Of a stretch of 50,864 bases of DNA, positions 34,372 to 43,234 are shown in pieces. Under the pieces are notes generated by a model, which worked only from the letters and a program-made list of their open reading frames with translations, was not told where the DNA came from and searched no databases. The stretch comes from Lachnospira sp. (GTDB taxonomy: Bacteria > Bacillota > Clostridia > Lachnospirales > Lachnospiraceae): assembly GCA_015057605.1 (NCBI GenBank), contig SVDX01000018.1, positions 1-50,864 of the forward strand, read 5' to 3'. Every line of letters starts with the position of its first letter. The stretch's first letter is position 1. A program made the translations under genes and the position numbers.

Positions 34372-35628
34372 CTACATCAAATCGTTAATGTTGACATCTT
34401 GGCAAGTCTTTGTTGCTGCATTAATTACGCTTGCAGTATCATCTTCTTTAATATAAACAATGCCACCAATATAGTTCTTGTTGCAGTATTCAATATACTC
34501 ATCCATTGACTTATTTGAGTCTTTTTCAATAAGATTAACTGCCATATTAACGCTTCTGTTATTCTTTGCGAGCAAAATCGCATATTCTGCCTTAGCAGTA
34601 TCATATAAAATCATTGTTGTATTCTTGGCAATTGGAATATCAATTTTTTGTCTGTTAAGTGCTGCCATAAGTCTATCCATTGTAATTGAAAAACCGATAG
34701 ATGGCGCATTTTTTCCGAATTGTGATATAAGCTTATCGTAACGTCCACCATTAACGATTGCATCACCTGTTCCATAGGTGTACACCTTAAACATAATACC
34801 TGTATAATAAGTAAGGTTGCTTAACATACCAAGATCAATGCTTACATATTTATCAAAATCATAGAGCTTTAATAAATCAATAAGCTTAGCTAAACGACTG
34901 ATTGCATCAAGTGCAGTTTTGTTAGATGTAAGCATTTTAGCTTCATCAAGTAGTTCTACTGTACCAAACATCTGTGGCAGTCTTAAAAGTGTATTAGCAG
35001 CCTCGTTATCAATTCCAAAGGATTTTACAAGCTCTTCTACACCAAAATAATTCTTATTTTGAATAAGTTCTCTAAGATTAGCTTCGCTATTACTATCAAT
35101 TCCAATCTCTTCAACTAATCCCTTAAAGAAACCTATATGACCAATTTCAATCTGAAATTCCTTAAGGCCTGTGTTAAGCAACGAGTCTATAACTAACGCA
35201 AGTATCTCTGCATCTGCAATTACAGAATCTTCACCAATTAATTCGGCGCCTATCTGAGTAGTTTCTTTTAATCTACCTTGATAGCTTGAATTATTAATAA
35301 ATGTATTCGCTGTATAGCATAACTTAACAGGAATACTCTCATTTGAAAAATATTTAGCCGCACAACGTGCAATTGACGGTGTTACATCAGGTCTTAAAAC
35401 CAATGTATTACCATCTCTGTCAAATAATTTAAACATATCCTTAGAAGCTACACTTCCACGTTCCTTGTTAAATATATCAAAAAACTCAAAGCTTGGAGTT
35501 TCTATATCCTGATAACCATATAGCTTTAATACATCATGTATCTTATTCTCTATTATAATCTTTTTAACACACTCGCCATTATAAATATCTCTGACACCTT
35601 CTGGTGTATGTAATAAACTATTAATCAT
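34372..35628 (-). CDS. hisZ: HisZ, regulatory subunit of ATP phosphoribosyltransferase
   Basis: A 418-residue class II aaRS-like protein without synthetase activity: [47 protein letters not shown] and [12 protein letters not shown]. With the short HisG downstream this is the HisG-HisZ hetero-octamer type. Start: the ATG at 35628 has AAAGGA 8 nt upstream; a TTG at 35634 would be too close. First gene of the his operon, with a consensus promoter about 105 nt upstream of the start. Confidence 0.92.
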   Translation of the reverse strand: MINSLLHTPEGVRDIYNGECVKKIIIENKIHDVLKLYGYQDIETPSFEFFDIFNKERGSVASKDMFKLFDRDGNTLVLRPDVTPSIARCAAKYFSNESIPVKLCYTANTFINNSSYQGRLKETTQIGAELIGEDSVIADAEILALVIDSLLNTGLKEFQIEIGHIGFFKGLVEEIGIDSNSEANLRELIQNKNYFGVEELVKSFGIDNEAANTLLRLPQMFGTVELLDEAKMLTSNKTALDAISRLAKLIDLLKLYDFDKYVSIDLGMLSNLTYYTGIMFKVYTYGTGDAIVNGGRYDKLISQFGKNAPSIGFSITMDRLMAALNRQKIDIPIAKNTTMILYDTAKAEYAILLAKNNRSVNMAVNLIEKDSNKSMDEYIEYCNKNYIGGIVYIKEDDTASVINAATKTCQDVNINDLM

Positions 35629-35739
35629 AAACAAAATCCTTTCAATTAATCATTTTATTATCGCATATATATGTATGTTTTTGCAAGTAAAATATGAATA
35701 ACTTTAGTCTGCTAATTCGCTAATCAATTACTACACTAT

Positions 35740-35768
35740 AATATAATACTAAATACAACATTTGTCAA
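35740..35768 (-). promoter_or_regulatory. promoter of the histidine operon
   Basis: Minus strand TTGACA (35768-35763), 17-bp spacer, TATATT (35745-35740). The predicted leader of about 105 nt is AT-rich. I see no His-codon leader peptide, T-box or clear attenuator in it. Confidence 0.75.
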
Positions 35769-35775
35769 TATGCAA

Positions 35776-35809
35776 TAAGAAATCCGCTCGAAATAGAACG
35801 GATTTCTTA
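35776..35809 (-). terminator. hairpin after the chemoreceptor gene
   Basis: An 11-bp stem (35776-35786 with 35799-35809, TAAGAAATCCG/CGGATTTCTTA), 12-nt loop. It lies about 20 nt after the stop of the gene at 35829 and before the his promoter. The T-run is short. Confidence 0.65.
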
Positions 35810-35828
35810 CTTTGCTTATGTATAATAA

Positions 35829-37127
35829 TTAAAATTTAAATACGTTAATTGAATTTCTTAGCTTATCAGCTACATCCTTAAGCTCCTTACCTTGTGAAGC
35901 AACATTTCCTACAGTTGCAGTAACTTCTGAAACTGATGCCAAAGTTTCTTGTGAGCTTGCAGCATTCTCCTGGGCTATTGCGGTAAGATTTGAAACAACA
36001 TCCACAACCTTAGTTCTTGCATCATCAAGCTTGTCCATACTTGACGATATCATATTTACACTTGCAATTGAGCTATCAATGCCCTTTTTAACCTCGTCAA
36101 ATCCAATTCCTGTCTTTTCAACATTTGCACTTTGTTCATTAATAATCAATCTAACTGCCTGCATTGTTTGAACAGCATCTTCTGAATCCTTGATTAAAGA
36201 ATCGCTTATTTCCTCAATCTGCTTAGCCGATTCATTTGATTGTTCTGCAAGCTTTTGAATCTGTGCCGCTACTACTGCAAAGCCACGACCCTGCTCTCCA
36301 GCTCTGGCAGCTTCAATAGAAGCGTTTAATGAGAGGAGATTTGTCTCTTCGGCAATCTCAGATATCATTGTGATAGCTTGCTTTATCTTTAATGCAGACT
36401 CATTAGTTACATTAGTTTGTGTATATATTCTATCAATTGCTGACTTTGTTTTATCATTGGTTGAATCTAATTGTTTTAATGTTTCAAACGCTTCATCGCT
36501 TGCTTTTTGCATAGCATTAGAATTCGATGATAATAAATTAACCTGACCTACGGTGTTTTCAACCATATCGCCAATCAAAATAACATTTTCTGTAGCAAGT
36601 TGTGTCTCTTCAGCTTGTGAATTTGCGCCTTGAGCAATCTCTTCTACTGCACGCTCAACCTGTGTTATGGCATTATTAGTCTCATTTGTATTAAGGCTTA
36701 AATTATTAGCCGACTCATTTAGAAAATCACTTTGCTTTTTAAGATCTTCAACTATCTTCATCAATGATTCACGCATCTTAAATATCGAACAAGCCATAGT
36801 ACCAATTTCATCTCTACGTGCCGCAAGCTTTTGTTCGTTGCCACTCGCTCTAAAATCAAGTGTTGATAAATTAGCGATACCATTATTAAGCATTTTAATA
36901 GGTTTAATAATTACAAGCGACATTACAGTGCCTAAAACCATCGCAAGTACAAGCCCAACAACAAGTACAAATACTACCTGTACATTAACTTCTCCTAAAA
37001 ATTCTTCTGTTACATGTTCTTTAATAACCGGCATAAGTGCCAACACCATAATAAATGACGATATAAATGTACATAACTGTATTACAATAACAATTCTAAC
37101 CGCCATCGAATTAAGTAACTTTTTCAT
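35829..37127 (-). CDS. methyl-accepting chemotaxis protein without a ligand-binding domain
   Basis: A 432-residue receptor. TM1 about 10-31 and TM2 about 49-71 are joined by only about 17 residues, so there is no periplasmic-type sensor domain. A HAMP-like region (about 72-125) and the long signalling coiled coil follow, with the conserved tip [31 protein letters not shown]. It suggests chemotaxis and motility, although a sensor role for membrane or cytoplasmic cues is possible. Start: the ATG at 37127 follows AAGGGATGG; a longer frame to 37172 covers the promoter. The -10/-35 are of sigma-A type. Confidence 0.93.
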   Translation of the reverse strand: MKKLLNSMAVRIVIVIQLCTFISSFIMVLALMPVIKEHVTEEFLGEVNVQVVFVLVVGLVLAMVLGTVMSLVIIKPIKMLNNGIANLSTLDFRASGNEQKLAARRDEIGTMACSIFKMRESLMKIVEDLKKQSDFLNESANNLSLNTNETNNAITQVERAVEEIAQGANSQAEETQLATENVILIGDMVENTVGQVNLLSSNSNAMQKASDEAFETLKQLDSTNDKTKSAIDRIYTQTNVTNESALKIKQAITMISEIAEETNLLSLNASIEAARAGEQGRGFAVVAAQIQKLAEQSNESAKQIEEISDSLIKDSEDAVQTMQAVRLIINEQSANVEKTGIGFDEVKKGIDSSIASVNMISSSMDKLDDARTKVVDVVSNLTAIAQENAASSQETLASVSEVTATVGNVASQGKELKDVADKLRNSINVFKF

Positions 37128-37160
37128 AGCAGTCCATCCCTTCTGTGCAAATCTTATATA

Positions 37161-37189
37161 ATTATACAGCAAATGTCGCTTTTTTTCAA
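37161..37189 (-). promoter_or_regulatory. promoter of the chemoreceptor gene
   Basis: Minus strand TTGAAA (37189-37184), 17-bp spacer, TATAAT (37166-37161), about 35 bp before the ATG. It resembles sigma-A, not the sigma-D (flagellar) consensus. Confidence 0.75.
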
Positions 37190-37207
37190 GTTATTATAAC
37201 AGTTTTA

Positions 37208-37735
37208 TTATCTATTTTCCAAATCTTTTTGTATCATTTCAAGATAATGTATCATAATTCCGTTCTTGTTATTGATTTTGTAACTCTTATCTATTTCTGC
37301 ATAGGTAAAGCTCTTTCTACCACCACTTTTAGCTCTTTCCCAAAACTTAACAATATCTTTTAAAGGAAGATAATATAATTCATCTTTATTGGTATAATTA
37401 ATTATAATAAATGCAATACCGCCCTGCTTTTCAAAATCTAACATAAAATTTATCTGATGTTCGTGAATATTATGTAGAGGGAATGTATCCACTCTACATT
37501 CTTTAGCATCAAAGCACACAGGAATTCCTTGAACTGTACCTATATAGTCAACAGTACTTTTTTGATCAAAATATGCCAGTGTAATATGTCTATTCTCTTT
37601 ATCAATATTAATCGGTGTAATTGGTGTTGGAATTTTTTGGATTAAAGCCAGACCATTGTCTCTATATTTTTCATTTGTAAGATTTATTAAATCTTCTAAG
37701 CCCTTACCTCTAAGACCTCTACTTGTCCATGCCAT
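37208..37735 (-). CDS. recU: Holliday junction resolvase RecU
   Basis: A 175-residue RecU, the Gram-positive junction resolvase. N-terminal RGLRGKGLEDLINLTNEKY, then the PD-(D/E)xK core KSTVDYIGTVQGIPVCFDAKE, and GIAFIIINY. It is shorter than Bacillus RecU (about 200) mainly at the N-terminus. The start overlaps the preceding pseudouridine synthase gene by 17 bp. In many Firmicutes recU pairs with ponA instead; here it is linked to an RluA-type gene. Confidence 0.92.
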   Translation of the reverse strand: MAWTSRGLRGKGLEDLINLTNEKYRDNGLALIQKIPTPITPINIDKENRHITLAYFDQKSTVDYIGTVQGIPVCFDAKECRVDTFPLHNIHEHQINFMLDFEKQGGIAFIIINYTNKDELYYLPLKDIVKFWERAKSGGRKSFTYAEIDKSYKINNKNGIMIHYLEMIQKDLENR

Positions 37736-38687
37736 GTATATTATCTCCTTTTAATACATTTAAAAACTTATCAGGAAGTTTAGCTGTATAAACAGTCGTT
37801 TTATCCGGCATCACAAGCTCATACGCATGCAAAAGCTGACTTTCAAGCTTATAAATGCTCTTATACTTATCATTTATGGTCTTATCACCATATTTATAAT
37901 CGCCAATAATTGGATGTCCAATAGATGCCAAATGTGCTCTAATTTGATGAGAACGACCTGTAATAAGATTAACCTTTAAAAGCGTTACCTTTTCATTAGA
38001 ATCCATAACTATGTATTCTGTCTTAATTGGCAAAGCGCCTTCAATCGCATCTTTTAAAATGCTTACTTTATTGGTTTTTTCGTCTTTAAAAAGATAGCCG
38101 TCTATAAGACTTTTTCCAGACATTTTGCCCTTTACAAGACATAGATAAAACTTATGAAGACTGCGACTTTTAAATGCCTCATTCATATCCTGAAGACCCT
38201 TTAAGGATTTGCCAGCAACGACAATTCCAGAAGTATTTCTATCAAGTCTATTGCAAATTCCTGGTGTAAATGTCGCCAAATCTTCAGTAGTCAAACTGCC
38301 TGTGCTCAATAAATATTCTATTATATGTTCAACCAAAGACACATCATCCTTTGATGCTTTTTGGGACAGCATTCCTACAGGCTTATTAATTACGAGTATA
38401 TCCTTATCCTCATAAATTATATCAAGCTTAATTTTTGAAGTTTTCTTAACAACCGTCTGTTCCTTTTTGCTTCTAAAACTTTCAATGGTATCTTCAGCCA
38501 AAAACAAGCGCACAACGTCATTTATTAATAGCTTTTCATTACCCTCAGCCTTTTTTCCATTAAGTGTAATATTCTTTTTTCTAAGCATCTTATAAAAGAA
38601 GCTTTTAGGAGCTAAATCCATATATTTTGCAAGATATTTATCAAGCCTTTGATTAGCTTCATTTGCATTAATTACAAGCTCTCTCAT
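37719..38687 (-). CDS. RluA/RluC-family pseudouridine synthase
   Basis: A 322-residue synthase: N-terminal S4 domain (about 12-60: QRLDKYLAKYMDLAPKSFFYK), linker with Lys/Thr stretch, catalytic domain with the Asp in GICNRLDRNTSGIVVAG, and LITGRSHQIRAHLASIGHPIIGD. The missing HRLD His (here NRLD) is seen in the RluC-like branch. AGGTGA precedes the ATG. The 3' end overlaps recU. The target uridine is not determinable from sequence. Confidence 0.93.
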   Translation of the reverse strand: MRELVINANEANQRLDKYLAKYMDLAPKSFFYKMLRKKNITLNGKKAEGNEKLLINDVVRLFLAEDTIESFRSKKEQTVVKKTSKIKLDIIYEDKDILVINKPVGMLSQKASKDDVSLVEHIIEYLLSTGSLTTEDLATFTPGICNRLDRNTSGIVVAGKSLKGLQDMNEAFKSRSLHKFYLCLVKGKMSGKSLIDGYLFKDEKTNKVSILKDAIEGALPIKTEYIVMDSNEKVTLLKVNLITGRSHQIRAHLASIGHPIIGDYKYGDKTINDKYKSIYKLESQLLHAYELVMPDKTTVYTAKLPDKFLNVLKGDNIHGMDK

Positions 38688-38694
38688 ACTTCAC

Positions 38695-39267
38695 CTATAT
38701 ATTTAAAATAAGCAATTTATTTGCTATGGTTATCATTTGTTCTTTGTCTTTATCTGTATATGTATCTTTTGAAGAAATGGAAGCTATACGCTTTTCAAAC
38801 AGCTTTTCATCAGTAAAAATTTTCACATTTATCTTAATATCCTCTACTTTAAGGAATTTTTCTATTTCTTTTTCAAGCTTTGTGGTATCTTTGATATCTG
38901 AATCTGAACATATTATTATATTTTCAAGATTAATAAATGCTACATCTGCATGAAATGCTTTCTCTTTTGTAGACAAAACAAGCTCATATATAGGCAATAA
39001 GCTTCCTGCAAGTTTAGAAAGCTCATCAGCCCTACTCTTATCTAAAGACTTATATTTTATAAACATAAAAAATCCCACAAGTGCCTTGCCAGTAGGAATT
39101 GCCGTAACTGCCGCAATTACAGTTATTACATTATTGCGGTTGCCATGCAACTTAATTCCTATAAAAACAAGTGCAACAATAATCGCAATCCCAAGCAATG
39201 ATTTTAAAAGCTGTGATGTCTTTTTGTATCTTATATAACCTATATTTCCTTTTAGTACTTTTTTCAT
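38695..39267 (-). CDS. hypothetical two-TM membrane protein
   Basis: A 190-residue protein I do not recognise. A basic N-terminus (KKVLKGNIGYIRYKK) is followed by two hydrophobic segments (about 21-40 and 46-70), then a cytoplasmic mixed alpha/beta region of about 115 residues (LYELVLSTKEKAFHADVAF-like stretch, KDTYTDKDKEQMITIANKL). No catalytic motif is evident. It is tightly packed: 2 bp after the SDR stop and 8 bp before the next start. Similar small proteins in this position may exist in relatives. Confidence 0.75.
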   Translation of the reverse strand: MKKVLKGNIGYIRYKKTSQLLKSLLGIAIIVALVFIGIKLHGNRNNVITVIAAVTAIPTGKALVGFFMFIKYKSLDKSRADELSKLAGSLLPIYELVLSTKEKAFHADVAFINLENIIICSDSDIKDTTKLEKEIEKFLKVEDIKINVKIFTDEKLFEKRIASISSKDTYTDKDKEQMITIANKLLILNI

Positions 39268-39268
39268 T

Positions 39269-40030
39269 TTAAGCCTTCTTCTTCATTAATGATAAAATAA
39301 ATCTATGTGGCAAGAGCTTTGCAGCAATTCTAAAGATTTTCATTTTCACTCCATAGACTGATAATTCATCTGATAAAGCTGCATCCTTAATTGCTTTTTG
39401 AACGACCTTTTTAGCATCTGCCATTGTTAGACGTTTTAATAGAGGTATTTTTTCATCATTATATGCTGTTTCAAAAAATGCTGTTTTTACCGGTCCAGGG
39501 CATACAGCTGTTACTGATATACCTCTTTCTAAAAGTTCTCTGTTTAGAGCTCTTGAAAAACTTAAAACATACGCTTTGGTTGCTGCATATACAGCAAAAT
39601 CCGGTTGAGGTGAAAATGCGGCAGCAGATGCAACATTTATTATACGGCTCTTTTTAGACATATATGGCAATACCATATGTGTAATTGCCGTTAATCCTTT
39701 GCAGTTAACATCAATCATACCTATCTCATCTTCATAATTACCTGTTGCAAACTCGCCATATTTTCCATAACCTGCACAGTTAATCAAGAGTTTAACGTCT
39801 GGACTTTGACTTTCTAATTCATTAGCAAAATCTGATAATGAAGCATTATTAGATATATCAAATGCAAAGCATCTTAATGGTGCTGTAACATCTAAGGCAA
39901 GCTCTGTAAGTTTTTCCTTACGTCTTGATATAACCCAGATTTCATCTAACTTTGAGTATTTTTCAGCCATTTGTAAAACAAACTCTTTTCCCATGCCTGA
40001 TGAGGCACCTGTTACGATTGCAATTTTCAA
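39269..40030 (-). CDS. short-chain dehydrogenase/reductase (SDR)
   Basis: A 253-residue classical SDR: NAD(P)-binding TGASSGMGKEF, the NCAGYGKYG strand, active-site Ser (INVASAAAFSP) and the Tyr/Lys pair (YAATKAYVLSF), then VCPGPVKTAF. The substrate is unknown. Start: TTG at 40030 (MKIAIVTG) is backed by AAAAGGTGAT at ideal spacing. A GTG at 40039 overlaps the previous stop as GTGA but has its ribosome binding site too close. Confidence 0.9.
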   Translation of the reverse strand: MKIAIVTGASSGMGKEFVLQMAEKYSKLDEIWVISRRKEKLTELALDVTAPLRCFAFDISNNASLSDFANELESQSPDVKLLINCAGYGKYGEFATGNYEDEIGMIDVNCKGLTAITHMVLPYMSKKSRIINVASAAAFSPQPDFAVYAATKAYVLSFSRALNRELLERGISVTAVCPGPVKTAFFETAYNDEKIPLLKRLTMADAKKVVQKAIKDAALSDELSVYGVKMKIFRIAAKLLPHRFILSLMKKKA

Positions 40031-40035
40031 CTTAA

Positions 40036-41850
40036 TCACCTTTTCTTATTAATATTTCTTGGTGGAATCAGACATTTCTTATCAAAACCTATAAGGTCTT
40101 GTCTGTTTTCCTTAACTAAAGCTTCCCTTACTAACGAATAATTCTTAGGATCTTTATATTGTATCAATGCTCTTTGCATCGCTTTTTCGTGTGAGCTTTT
40201 AGGAACATATACCTTTTCCATTGTACGTGGATCGTAGCCTGTATAATACATACATGTAGAAATTGTTGACGGTGTAGGATAAAAATCCTGAACCTGTTGT
40301 GGCATATAGCCTAATTCTCGTATATATTCAGCTAATTCTATTGCATCTTTCATTGTAGAACCCGGATGCGAAGACATAAGATATGGAATAACATATTGTT
40401 CCTTGTTAAAACGAGAATTAATCTTATCATATCTTTTTAGAAAGCTTCTATACACACCGTTTGAAGGCTTGCCCATATATTTTAATACATTGTCACTTAC
40501 ATGTTCTGGCGCAACTCTAAGCTGTCCACTTATATGGTGCGCACAAAGCTCATTTAAAAATGTATCATCTTTATCGGCCATTACATAGTCAAATCTTATA
40601 CCCGAACGTACAAATACTTTTTTAACCTTTGGAATTTGTCGTAATTTTTTAAGCAATTGAACATAATCCTTATGTTCTGCCTTCAAATTAGGACATGGTG
40701 TTGGAAAAAGACACTGACGATTAGTACACGCTCCCTTTGTAAGCTGTTTACTGCAAGCTGGCTCACGAAAATCTGCCGTTGGGCCACCGACATCATGAAT
40801 ATTTCCTTTAAAATCTTTTTCCTCAGTAAATAGTATCGCTTCATTTACAATTGATTCATGACTTCTTGCCTGAATTATTCTTCCCTGATGAAAGGTTAAG
40901 GCACAAAAGCTACATGCACCAAAGCAGCCTCTATTACTTGTTATACTATATTTTATCTCATTAAATGCCGGTACACCACCAAATTTTTTATAGCTTGGAT
41001 GATAATCCCTCATATATTCATAAGAATATACATCATCCATTTCCATTTGAGTAAGTGGCTTTGACGGTGGATTTTGCACCACAAACTGCTTATTTGGATA
41101 TGGCTCCACTAATATCTTTGCACTAAATGGGTCTGTATTACAATATTGCTTATAAAAGCTTTTTGCATAGGCTTGTTTATTTTCAGATATAGTTTCAAAA
41201 TCTTCAAGTAAAATGTAATCATAAACATTTTCAAGAGTATTTGTTTTATAAACTGTTCCAGCAATAAAAGTTATATCATTAATGTCAAGTCCGCTATCTA
41301 ATGCATCAGCAATTTCGACTATAGATTTTTCGCCCATACCATATGAAATTAGATTAGCTGATGAATCCAATAAAATCGAACGTTTCACCTTATCTGACCA
41401 ATAATCATAATGTGCAAGTCGTCTAAGACTTGCTTCTATACCGCCTATTATGATTGGAATTTGCTTATACGTTTTTCTTATTAGGTTACAATATACTATA
41501 GTTGCATAATCAGGACGTTTTCCCATAACACCACCTGGTGTAAATGCATCTGTGCTTCGTTTTTTCTTTGAAACCGTATAATGATTTACCATAGAATCCA
41601 TATTTCCAGCAGATACCAAAAATCCAAGACGTGGTTTGCCTAAAACTGTAATGCTATTTTCATCCTTCCAATCAGGCTGAGAAATGATTCCTACCTTATA
41701 GCCGTGTGCTTCTAAAACTCTTGAAATTATGGCAGGTCCAAAGGAAGAATGGTCAACATATGCATCGCCTATTACATAGACAAAATCGCACTGCTCCCAT
41801 CCTCTTTTTTTCATATCAGCTTTAGTTAAAGGTAAGAAATCCTTATACAT
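40036..41850 (-). CDS. YgiQ family radical SAM protein
   Basis: A 604-residue YgiQ-type protein. An N-terminal region resembling B12-binding folds (VYVIGDAYVDHSSFGPAIISRVLE) precedes the radical SAM core with the cluster motif NRGCFGACSFCAL (CxxxCxxC). Further family blocks: VGGPTADFREPACSKQ, RVAPEHVSDNVLKYMGKPS, PYLMSSHPGSTM and QVQDFYPTPSTISTCMYYTG. The reaction is not established for this family. The ATG at 41850 lies behind GAGGTG and overlaps the HAD gene by 8 bp. Confidence 0.93.
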   Translation of the reverse strand: MYKDFLPLTKADMKKRGWEQCDFVYVIGDAYVDHSSFGPAIISRVLEAHGYKVGIISQPDWKDENSITVLGKPRLGFLVSAGNMDSMVNHYTVSKKKRSTDAFTPGGVMGKRPDYATIVYCNLIRKTYKQIPIIIGGIEASLRRLAHYDYWSDKVKRSILLDSSANLISYGMGEKSIVEIADALDSGLDINDITFIAGTVYKTNTLENVYDYILLEDFETISENKQAYAKSFYKQYCNTDPFSAKILVEPYPNKQFVVQNPPSKPLTQMEMDDVYSYEYMRDYHPSYKKFGGVPAFNEIKYSITSNRGCFGACSFCALTFHQGRIIQARSHESIVNEAILFTEEKDFKGNIHDVGGPTADFREPACSKQLTKGACTNRQCLFPTPCPNLKAEHKDYVQLLKKLRQIPKVKKVFVRSGIRFDYVMADKDDTFLNELCAHHISGQLRVAPEHVSDNVLKYMGKPSNGVYRSFLKRYDKINSRFNKEQYVIPYLMSSHPGSTMKDAIELAEYIRELGYMPQQVQDFYPTPSTISTCMYYTGYDPRTMEKVYVPKSSHEKAMQRALIQYKDPKNYSLVREALVKENRQDLIGFDKKCLIPPRNINKKR

Positions 41851-42514
41851 TGCACACCTCAAAATTTCCTTCTAAAAGTTCTTTGTAATCCTTTATATAG
41901 TAATTGGCTAATTCTTTTTTTACATCAACCAAATCTTTAGTAAAATCATCCTCTACTGCACAGGTTTTCATGCCTGCAGCCTTACCTCCCTTAATTCCAT
42001 TAGGGACATCTTCAAATACAATACAATCCTTTGGCTCTATTGACATTTGCTTTGCCGCTGCAAGGTATACATCTGGTGCTGGCTTTGAAACATTTACCTC
42101 ACAGGAGGTTATAATACTGTCAAAATCTTCTAAAACATTATACGCCTTTAACACCTCAAGGACTAACGAACGATGATTTGCAGTTGCTATTCCGATTTTA
42201 ATATTATTTGCTTTTAAATGTTTTATAAATTCAATTGCTCCTGTTTTAAATGGCACTTCATTACGATATTTGTCAACAGCCATACTGTTCCATGTATCCT
42301 TTATAACCTCAAGACTGTCTGAAAGTTTAAAGGTTTCTTTAAAATATACTGCTGTCTGTTCAAAGCTCATACCCTCAATTTCTTCTTTGAAATTAGGTGG
42401 CATAACCAAATTGCGCTCTGCCATATATTCAGTATCAATATTAACCCATACCCACATTGAATCTACAAGAGTTCCATCTAAATCAAATATAACTGCTTTT
42501 ATATCCTTTAACAT
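41843..42514 (-). CDS. HAD-superfamily hydrolase, beta-phosphoglucomutase-like
   Basis: A 223-residue HAD subfamily IA protein. Motif I FDLDGTLVDS (nucleophile Asp), cap domain helices about 20-90, motif II IGIATANHRS, Lys motif SKPAPDVYLAAAKQ, motif IV VFEDVPNGIKGGKAAG. It is closest to phosphoglucomutase/phosphatase types of the PGMB group; the substrate cannot be assigned. AAGGA precedes the ATG. It lies 4 bp after the RsuA-type gene. Confidence 0.92.
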   Translation of the reverse strand: MLKDIKAVIFDLDGTLVDSMWVWVNIDTEYMAERNLVMPPNFKEEIEGMSFEQTAVYFKETFKLSDSLEVIKDTWNSMAVDKYRNEVPFKTGAIEFIKHLKANNIKIGIATANHRSLVLEVLKAYNVLEDFDSIITSCEVNVSKPAPDVYLAAAKQMSIEPKDCIVFEDVPNGIKGGKAAGMKTCAVEDDFTKDLVDVKKELANYYIKDYKELLEGNFEVCNV

Positions 42515-42517
42515 AAA

Positions 42518-43234
42518 TTATCCTTCCTTTAAAGTCTTTAACTCATCTAATGTTAAGGCTCTGTATTCGCCTAATTCAAGGCTATTATCAAGCTGTAAGT
42601 TACCCATAGAAATACGTTTTAAATACAATACCTTTGAGCCAACAGCCTCAAACATTCTTTTAACCTGATGAAATTTACCTTCATAAATGGTAAGTTCAAT
42701 TTCTGATACTTCATTGCTATTAAGAATTTTAAGCTCTGCAGGCAAAGTAGGCTTATCCTCGCCTATATCAACACCTTCTTTAAATGCGTTTATTACTGCA
42801 GCATCCATATGTCCTGCAACCTTTGCATAATATGTTTTTGGTATATGCTTTTTAGGCGATAATAAATCATGAGCTAAGGCTCCGTCATTAGTTATTAAAA
42901 GCAAGCCTTCTGTATCCTTATCAAGTCGTCCTACTGGAAATAAATCCTTTTTATTCGAGTCCTTTATCAAATCAATAATCGTAGAACAATGTTTATCCTC
43001 AGTAGCAGATATTACACCTGCAGGCTTGTTTAGCATATAATATTCATATTCTATGTAGCTTACAACAATACCATTTGCTTTTACAATATTATGCTCTAAA
43101 TCTATTTTCATATCAGGAGATGTCACAATCACATCATCAATTGTTATTTTTTTAGACTTTATTAGATTTTTAACTTCACTTCTTGTTCCAACACCCATAT
43201 TAGCAAGAAATTTATCTAATCGTACCAATGCCAT
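42518..43234 (-). CDS. RsuA/RluB/E-family pseudouridine synthase
   Basis: A 238-residue synthase: N-terminal S4 (VRLDKFLANMGVGTRSEVKNL), catalytic Asp in VGRLDKDTEGLLLITNDG, LNKPAGVISATEDK and EGKFHQVKRMFEAVG. The compact form suggests the RsuA branch acting on 16S rRNA; the precise site is unknown. Start: the ATG at 43234 follows GGAG and overlaps the preceding stop (TAATG); the longer TTG frame to 43249 is inside the upstream gene. Confidence 0.94.
   Translation of the reverse strand: MALVRLDKFLANMGVGTRSEVKNLIKSKKITIDDVIVTSPDMKIDLEHNIVKANGIVVSYIEYEYYMLNKPAGVISATEDKHCSTIIDLIKDSNKKDLFPVGRLDKDTEGLLLITNDGALAHDLLSPKKHIPKTYYAKVAGHMDAAVINAFKEGVDIGEDKPTLPAELKILNSNEVSEIELTIYEGKFHQVKRMFEAVGSKVLYLKRISMGNLQLDNSLELGEYRALTLDELKTLKEG

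Noticed and set aside
35629-35739. T-box or His-leader attenuator in the his operon leader
   Set aside because: No leader peptide with His codons, no T-box sequence and no terminator stem between the promoter and hisZ.
36667-37161. 164-residue + strand reading frame opposite the chemoreceptor gene
   Set aside because: It is the antisense of a clear MCP coding region, has no ribosome binding site and low-complexity Ser/Thr/Ile content.
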